Shown: positions 32,381 through 36,235 of the stretch, one piece after another
Position numbering within the stretch: position 1 is the stretch's first letter
Layout: every line of letters starts with the position of its first letter
Origin: Porticoccaceae bacterium UBA1989
GTDB taxonomy: Bacteria; Pseudomonadota; Gammaproteobacteria; Pseudomonadales; Porticoccaceae
Length of the DNA: 36,235 nucleotides
Assembly: GCA_002335945.1 (NCBI GenBank)
Contig: DDDD01000016.1
Coordinates: forward strand, 19,328-55,562
Direction: 5' to 3'
Notes under the pieces: model-generated
Told to the model about the DNA's origin: nothing
Databases searched by the model: none
What the model saw: the letters and a program-made list of their open reading frames with translations, nothing else
Position numbers and translations under genes: made by a program

Positions 32381-32944
32381 TTACTCTCCTCCAAAAATCT
32401 GATGATCAACCAGTGCACAGACGCACTGAATTACTTGAAACTGTGCCTGAGTCGCCAACTGGCCAGAAAACTCCGCCGTGGCGATATGCACATCATTGTA
32501 GCCGAGACTCGCGCCTAATAAATCGTCATTTGCGGCAGAAAGAAGCACAACGCACATATCTTTTTCGATGGCGGCTTCAATCACCTGTATAAGTGATAGG
32601 CTATTTTCGCCCGCACTGACCACCAATAATACATCAGCACTGCGCCCATGAGTATTCAGAGCCTGAGCAAAGCGTGGGTGGCCCAGAGAATCCTCTGCCA
32701 TGTTATTGAGATTCAACGCTGGAAAACCAGGCCGTTCAATTTCAAAACCATGGGACAGATAATCAGTAAGAAGCTGTGCGACCAACATCGCAGATTTTTC
32801 CCCGCAACTAAAAATGCTGTTGCCTGCTAAGAGTGCCGCCGACACTTTCTCTGCGGCATTGGCGATGGGCTCAGCAAACGCATCGCCCACCACCATGGTG
32901 GTCTCAATCACGTTTTGAAAATGCTTAAAAATCTGCTGATCCAT
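32381..32944 (-). CDS. diaA: SIS-domain protein, DnaA initiator-associating protein
   Basis: 187 aa with a single SIS (sugar isomerase) domain: GNSIFSCGEKSAMLVAQLL (phosphosugar-binding loop), LVVSAGENSLSLIQVIEAA and VLLSAANDD. Sequence resembles GmhA/DiaA. DiaA of E. coli binds DnaA as a tetramer and stimulates initiation at oriC. Position between yraN and dolP favours DiaA over sedoheptulose-7-phosphate isomerase. The final residues are overlapped by the dolP ribosome site. Confidence 0.9.
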   Translation of the reverse strand: MDQQIFKHFQNVIETTMVVGDAFAEPIANAAEKVSAALLAGNSIFSCGEKSAMLVAQLLTDYLSHGFEIERPGFPALNLNNMAEDSLGHPRFAQALNTHGRSADVLLVVSAGENSLSLIQVIEAAIEKDMCVVLLSAANDDLLGASLGYNDVHIATAEFSGQLATQAQFQVIQCVCALVDHQIFGGE

Positions 32945-32955
32945 AATGTCCCAAT

Positions 32956-33372
32956 TCAGGCTAAAATATTTTTTATCCAGTTAAGCTTAAAACCAGATGA
33001 GTTGTTCGGTTCAGGGCTAATGGCCACTGCATCAAATCGCGCCACCTGGTCTTCACCATAATGCTGATGCTGCATATACCCCAGTGCCGCCGCAGTTAAT
33101 CGTTCACACTTTTGGCGGGTAATTGATTCTTCCGCACTACCAAATGCATTGGACTGTCGAAATTTAACCTCAACAAATACCAGATCCCCATTATCCTGCA
33201 TTATCAGATCAATTTCGCCTCTGCGCGTGCGAAAGTTTTGTCCGAGTAAGGTTAAGCCCTGTTCTCGCAGATAGTCACAGGCCATCTGCTCGGCGGCCGC
33301 ACCGGACAGCAGTGGTTTGCCTTCAGCCTGAGTGGCCTTTCTGGCGGAATGATTCTTGATGTCCTTATTCAT
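32956..33372 (-). CDS. yraN: YraN (UPF0102) family endonuclease-like protein
   Basis: 138 aa in the trimmed form. The conserved core has GAAAEQMACDYLREQGLTLLGQNFRTRRGEIDLIMQDNGDLVFVEVKFR, a PD-(D/E)xK-like fold with E, D and ExK positions (GEIDLI...VFVEVK). The biochemical function is unproven in this family. The frame extends to 33414, but the ATG at 33372 has GGGAG six bases upstream. A tandem array of 16-bp repeats lies between this gene and lpoA. Confidence 0.9.
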   Translation of the reverse strand: MNKDIKNHSARKATQAEGKPLLSGAAAEQMACDYLREQGLTLLGQNFRTRRGEIDLIMQDNGDLVFVEVKFRQSNAFGSAEESITRQKCERLTAAALGYMQHQHYGEDQVARFDAVAISPEPNNSSGFKLNWIKNILA

Positions 33373-33404
33373 AGCATTCTCCCTGAGTCTTGTTCTATTC
33401 CCTA

Positions 33405-33468
33405 GGCTGTCCAATCTTAAGGCTATCCAATCTCAACGGTTTCCAATCTTAACGCTATCCACCGACAA
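33405..33468 (-). repeat. Tandem 16-bp repeats between lpoA and yraN
   Basis: Four consecutive 16-bp units: 33405-33420, 33421-33436, 33437-33452 and a diverged one 33453-33468. Read on the minus strand the consensus is TTAAGATTGGATAGCC. The array fills nearly all the 98-bp gap between the lpoA stop and the yraN start and is too short to code. It may have arisen by slippage, or act as a binding or RNA element in the yraN leader. Confidence 0.8.
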
Positions 33469-33470
33469 AC

Positions 33471-35321
33471 TTAGGGCTGAATCTCCCTGACTTTACCTCG
33501 CTTAAATTGAGCCCACTTGGCCTGACGTTTAATAATGCCATCCGACAGTGACAGTAACCCAGTGGCACCAAAAACAGGTGTCGCCTGTTCAGCGGTTAAA
33601 TTTTGTAGGTTTCTATGCAGCAAGAAAGCATCGTAGCCCATGGCGTAGAGATGGCGATACGCCGTGTGCAAACGCTGATCTGGTTTTAGTTGATGGGGCA
33701 TTTGGCCCGGTAAGGTCCATGGCATGGCACTAAACTCAACACCCGATAAGTCTCTATCCAGGCCCATCTGTTCTGTTCCGTTATACACATGGGATGTAGC
33801 AACCACGGGAATATCAGAGGCGTATAAAAAATCTAATGCCGGTTTAATTTGTCGCGCCCTAACCGGATAACCCAGCACCACAACCAGATCGATATCCTGA
33901 CGACGGCGAGCAGTAAAATTCACACGGCTATTAATAAAGCGCTTTAATTGCAGACCGCGCTCTTCACTGAGGTCAATTTGTAAGGGGGCTTTTAGCAGCG
34001 GAGTAAAATCATTGGTCGAGGAGGGGTAAGCCACCGCATCTAGAACAATGCCGCCCTTGCTGGCCCAATACTGATTAAAAAATGTACTGGCATCACTGCC
34101 CCAGTTATTATCCGGAGCAACCAGAACCACATTGCGCTGACCATTCTGCCAAGCGCGATCGGCAATCTGCACCATCTCATCAAGGGGAGAAATGCCAAAT
34201 TGGTAAAGATTTTTTGTCGGGTCACCAGTACTGTGATCCACACGATTAAGGCCGATGGTTGGCACCGGTAATTCGGGCAGAGCGAGAAGTGCCTCCACGT
34301 CAGATTGACGCATAGGCCCCACAATAATCTCGGCGCCATCATCAACCGCATTGTTGTAGGCCTTCTCCACCGACTGGGCAGAGGTGTCATAAATACGCAC
34401 CCTGGGTGCATCACTGTCGAACAGATAGCTTTCGCTGTCTTGGGCTAGTAGCTCGTAGTAGGCACCCATAAAGCCGTCCAGCAGGGTATAGCTGGGCACT
34501 TTATATTGGTCTTTTAGCGGCAACAGCAATGCGACCTGGGCAGGCGGCGCAGTGTAGGTAAAGTCACTACTAAAAAGCTGCGGCGGCACTAGTGCAGCGG
34601 GATGGGTTTTCCAGCGTAGTTGCCAGCTATTGTATTGCTGAATCTGAGCCTGCTGGCTGCTCTGATACTTGCGGCATAGTTCAGCCAGCTGCAACCAACC
34701 GGCGAGCTGGCTATTTTGGTGATTTTGTCCCTGCTGTAAAAACCCATAAGAAAGCTCGTTGAGCTGACGCCACATTTTATTGTGAACGTCGCGAACATCG
34801 CTTTGTCTGTCAAATAGCTGAGCAAGCTGAATGGACGTGAGCAGGCTCTGTTCAAAATTGCCCAGAGCAAAGTTGGCATCGGCCTGTAAGCGTAGAGTTC
34901 TCAGGCGCAGCTCGCGATCAAAGGTGGCGCTGAGAAAAATAAAACGATCCGTTTCAAAGCGGGCGGCGGCCTGAGCCCAGTTGGCCAGAATAAGATCAAG
35001 CTCAATACCCAGTAGGCTGTATTCAATAAACGCGGAATCATTGAGGTTATCTGGGTTAACAGCCGTTAGCACCTTGGCACTCTGGGCTATATCTCCGGCG
35101 CTGGCTATTAGGCTGGCAGCATTGAGAATAATAGAGTCAGGCTGGTCTGTTAGCGCCGCTTGGGCGAGCAGTTCGTTGGCCTTTTCGAGTACAGAAATAT
35201 CCGGCGCATCAATAGTTGCAATTGAAGGGCCTATAACCCTATCTGTAGTTGGCGCACAGCCCCCAATAAAGGCTAAGATGCACCCCGCAAAGGCAATCAA
35301 ACGTAGAGCTTTTATAGTCAT
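33471..35321 (-). CDS. lpoA: Outer-membrane lipoprotein LpoA, activator of PBP1A
   Basis: Regulator of peptidoglycan synthesis that reaches from the outer membrane to penicillin-binding protein 1A. 616 aa: signal peptide and lipobox FIGGC (C22), an N-terminal helical TPR-like domain (about 40-250) and a C-terminal domain of the periplasmic-binding-protein fold (about 265-600) with PAQVALLLPLKD and GAEIIVGPMRQSDVEAL. The start codon is ATG at 35321-35319 and overlaps the rsmI start. Order with yraN, diaA and dolP is the conserved one. Confidence 0.94.
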   Translation of the reverse strand: MTIKALRLIAFAGCILAFIGGCAPTTDRVIGPSIATIDAPDISVLEKANELLAQAALTDQPDSIILNAASLIASAGDIAQSAKVLTAVNPDNLNDSAFIEYSLLGIELDLILANWAQAAARFETDRFIFLSATFDRELRLRTLRLQADANFALGNFEQSLLTSIQLAQLFDRQSDVRDVHNKMWRQLNELSYGFLQQGQNHQNSQLAGWLQLAELCRKYQSSQQAQIQQYNSWQLRWKTHPAALVPPQLFSSDFTYTAPPAQVALLLPLKDQYKVPSYTLLDGFMGAYYELLAQDSESYLFDSDAPRVRIYDTSAQSVEKAYNNAVDDGAEIIVGPMRQSDVEALLALPELPVPTIGLNRVDHSTGDPTKNLYQFGISPLDEMVQIADRAWQNGQRNVVLVAPDNNWGSDASTFFNQYWASKGGIVLDAVAYPSSTNDFTPLLKAPLQIDLSEERGLQLKRFINSRVNFTARRRQDIDLVVVLGYPVRARQIKPALDFLYASDIPVVATSHVYNGTEQMGLDRDLSGVEFSAMPWTLPGQMPHQLKPDQRLHTAYRHLYAMGYDAFLLHRNLQNLTAEQATPVFGATGLLSLSDGIIKRQAKWAQFKRGKVREIQP

Positions 35322-36168
35322 GAATTCAAATCAGTCCGGTACGTTGTATATCGTCGCCACACCCATAGGCAATCTGGGTGATATGGTACCCCGCGCAGTG
35401 GAGACTCTCCAGTCTGTCAGTGTAATTGCCTGCGAAGATACTCGCCACAGCAAAAAACTTCTCGACCACTTTAGTATAGATAAGCCCTGTGTCGCCTACC
35501 ACGATCATGCCGACAAAAAGAGCAGCTATAAAATCCTCAAGCGTCTCGGGGCTGGTGATGATATTGCATTAATTTCTGATGCCGGTACACCGCTCATTTC
35601 CGACCCAGGTTACAGACTGGTTTCGGAAGCGCGCAAGCAGGGCTACAGCGTAGTGCCCATACCTGGAGCCTGCGCCGCTATTTCCGCCCTCAGCGTATCT
35701 GGTTTGCCCACCGACAGTTTCCGCTTTATAGGCTTTTTGCCCGCCAAAAGCAGCTCACGCAAAACATCTCTGGTAGAGTTTAAAGCAGGCACAGAAACTA
35801 TCGTTTGCTACGAAGCACCCCATCGTATCTTCGAAACTATCCGCGATATGATCGATGTATTAGGTGGCGACAGGCCCAGCTTTATGGCCCGTGAAATGAC
35901 CAAGAAATTTGAAACCTATCTCCATGGCACCCTAGAAGAGTTATTGGAGCAGGTCAGTGCCGACAGCAATCAACAGCGTGGCGAGATAGTATTAGTAGTA
36001 GGTGGCGCAACCGGCACCACAGATCTGATATCCGTTGATGCAGAAAAAATTATCAGCCTGCTAATGAAAGAGCTACCCCTCACCAAAGCCGCTTCAGTCA
36101 CCGCCAAAATTACCGGCGGTGATAAAAAGCAGCTCTATAACCTAGCGCTATCACTGCAAAACAAATAG
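35320..36168 (+). CDS. rsmI: 16S rRNA (cytidine-1402-2'-O)-methyltransferase
   Basis: Methylates the ribose of C1402 in 16S rRNA using SAM, near the P-site. 282 aa with the tetrapyrrole methylase-type fold: TLYIVATPIGNLGDMVPRAVETL, CEDTRHSKKLL, ALISDAGTPLISDPGYRLV, VPIPGACAAISALSVSGLPTD and FIGFLPAK. The frame is open to 34981, but that part is antisense to lpoA and unrelated. The ATG at 35320-35322 gives the normal family start. It shares two bases with the lpoA start codon on the other strand. No other gene follows in the window. Confidence 0.95.
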   Translation: MNSNQSGTLYIVATPIGNLGDMVPRAVETLQSVSVIACEDTRHSKKLLDHFSIDKPCVAYHDHADKKSSYKILKRLGAGDDIALISDAGTPLISDPGYRLVSEARKQGYSVVPIPGACAAISALSVSGLPTDSFRFIGFLPAKSSSRKTSLVEFKAGTETIVCYEAPHRIFETIRDMIDVLGGDRPSFMAREMTKKFETYLHGTLEELLEQVSADSNQQRGEIVLVVGGATGTTDLISVDAEKIISLLMKELPLTKAASVTAKITGGDKKQLYNLALSLQNK

Positions 36169-36174
36169 CACCCT

Positions 36175-36232
36175 CTAGATCAATGAAGAGCCCCCAGCAT
36201 CTGCTAGATGAAAGAGGAGCCCTCAGCGTCCC
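36175..36232. repeat. Two imperfect 29-bp direct repeats after rsmI
   Basis: 36175-36203 and 36204-36232 are adjacent units of 29 bp beginning CTAGAT and sharing GAGCCC-CAGC-TC, with about seven differences. The array may continue past the window. Pseudomonas has rnpB at this side of rsmI, but these bases do not look like RNase P RNA. Confidence 0.6.
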
Positions 36233-36235
36233 CTA

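Noticed and set aside
34981..35319. N-terminal extension of rsmI
   Set aside because: The extra 113 residues are the antisense of lpoA; RsmI family proteins begin at the MNSNQSGTLYIVATPIGN position.
36169..36235. Start of the RNase P RNA gene
   Set aside because: Position fits Pseudomonas synteny, but the bases do not resemble the conserved 5' end of rnpB and instead form a direct repeat.
1..36235. Mobile elements, CRISPR arrays, tRNA or rRNA genes, defence or biosynthetic clusters
   Set aside because: None recognised on either strand by eye; the window is core chromosome, and a tool-based RNA search was not possible.

Overview
The window is about 36 kb of dense bacterial chromosome with short intergenic gaps. 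Gene content and order point to a gammaproteobacterium related to Pseudomonas and the marine Cellvibrionales. A SAR92/Porticoccaceae-like organism would fit, but that placement is an inference from gene order and compact genes, not a phylogeny. I found no phage, insertion sequence, CRISPR array, tRNA or rRNA. Almost everything is core chromosome, so the interest lies in unusual versions of known systems.

Layout, left to right. (1) 1-9732 is a Pseudomonas-like block: deoxynucleoside kinase (cut by the edge), folK and pcnB, then a 453-bp gap, then cbrB, cbrA and a 58-aa membrane ORF overlapping cbrA, then gluQ and dksA, all on the minus strand, with sfsA divergent from dksA. The 453-bp gap is the position where Pseudomonas carries the Crc/Hfq-sponge RNA crcZ. 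It holds a possible promoter, an uninterrupted AAN-repeat tract and an intrinsic terminator on the minus strand. CbrB here is shortened and lacks the GAFTGA loop and Walker B acids needed for sigma-54 activation. (2) 9695-13848: a small Rieske protein and HtpX (minus), then a LEA-type lipoprotein, a VanY-like peptidase, a serine acetyltransferase and an uncharacterised acidic protein (plus). (3) 13869-20256: a YtjB/AhpA-like membrane protein divergent from serB, then a minus-strand pair made of a PilZ-like protein and FimX, a catalytically dead cyclic-di-GMP receptor linked to type IV pili. (4) 20536-24253: efp with its modifying enzyme epmA, a second serine acetyltransferase with comF, and zapG/yhcB. 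(5) 24445-31723: zapE, rplM-rpsI, petA, a fused cytochrome b/c1 gene, sspA-sspB and an acetyl-CoA acetyltransferase, all plus strand. (6) 31814-36168: the envelope/replication cluster dolP-diaA-yraN-lpoA (minus) with rsmI divergent. The start codons of lpoA and rsmI overlap.

Themes: carbon/nitrogen hierarchy control (CbrAB and the candidate sRNA), stringent and translation control (DksA, GluQ, SspA/B, EF-P/EpmA, RsmI), sulfur and serine metabolism (two CysE, SerB), pilus and cyclic-di-GMP signalling (FimX plus a PilZ-like partner, ComF nearby), cell division and envelope (ZapE, ZapG, LpoA, DolP), and respiration (bc1). Several short tandem-repeat tracts in intergenic DNA (20329-20383, 33405-33468, 36175-36232) are not explained by any gene.
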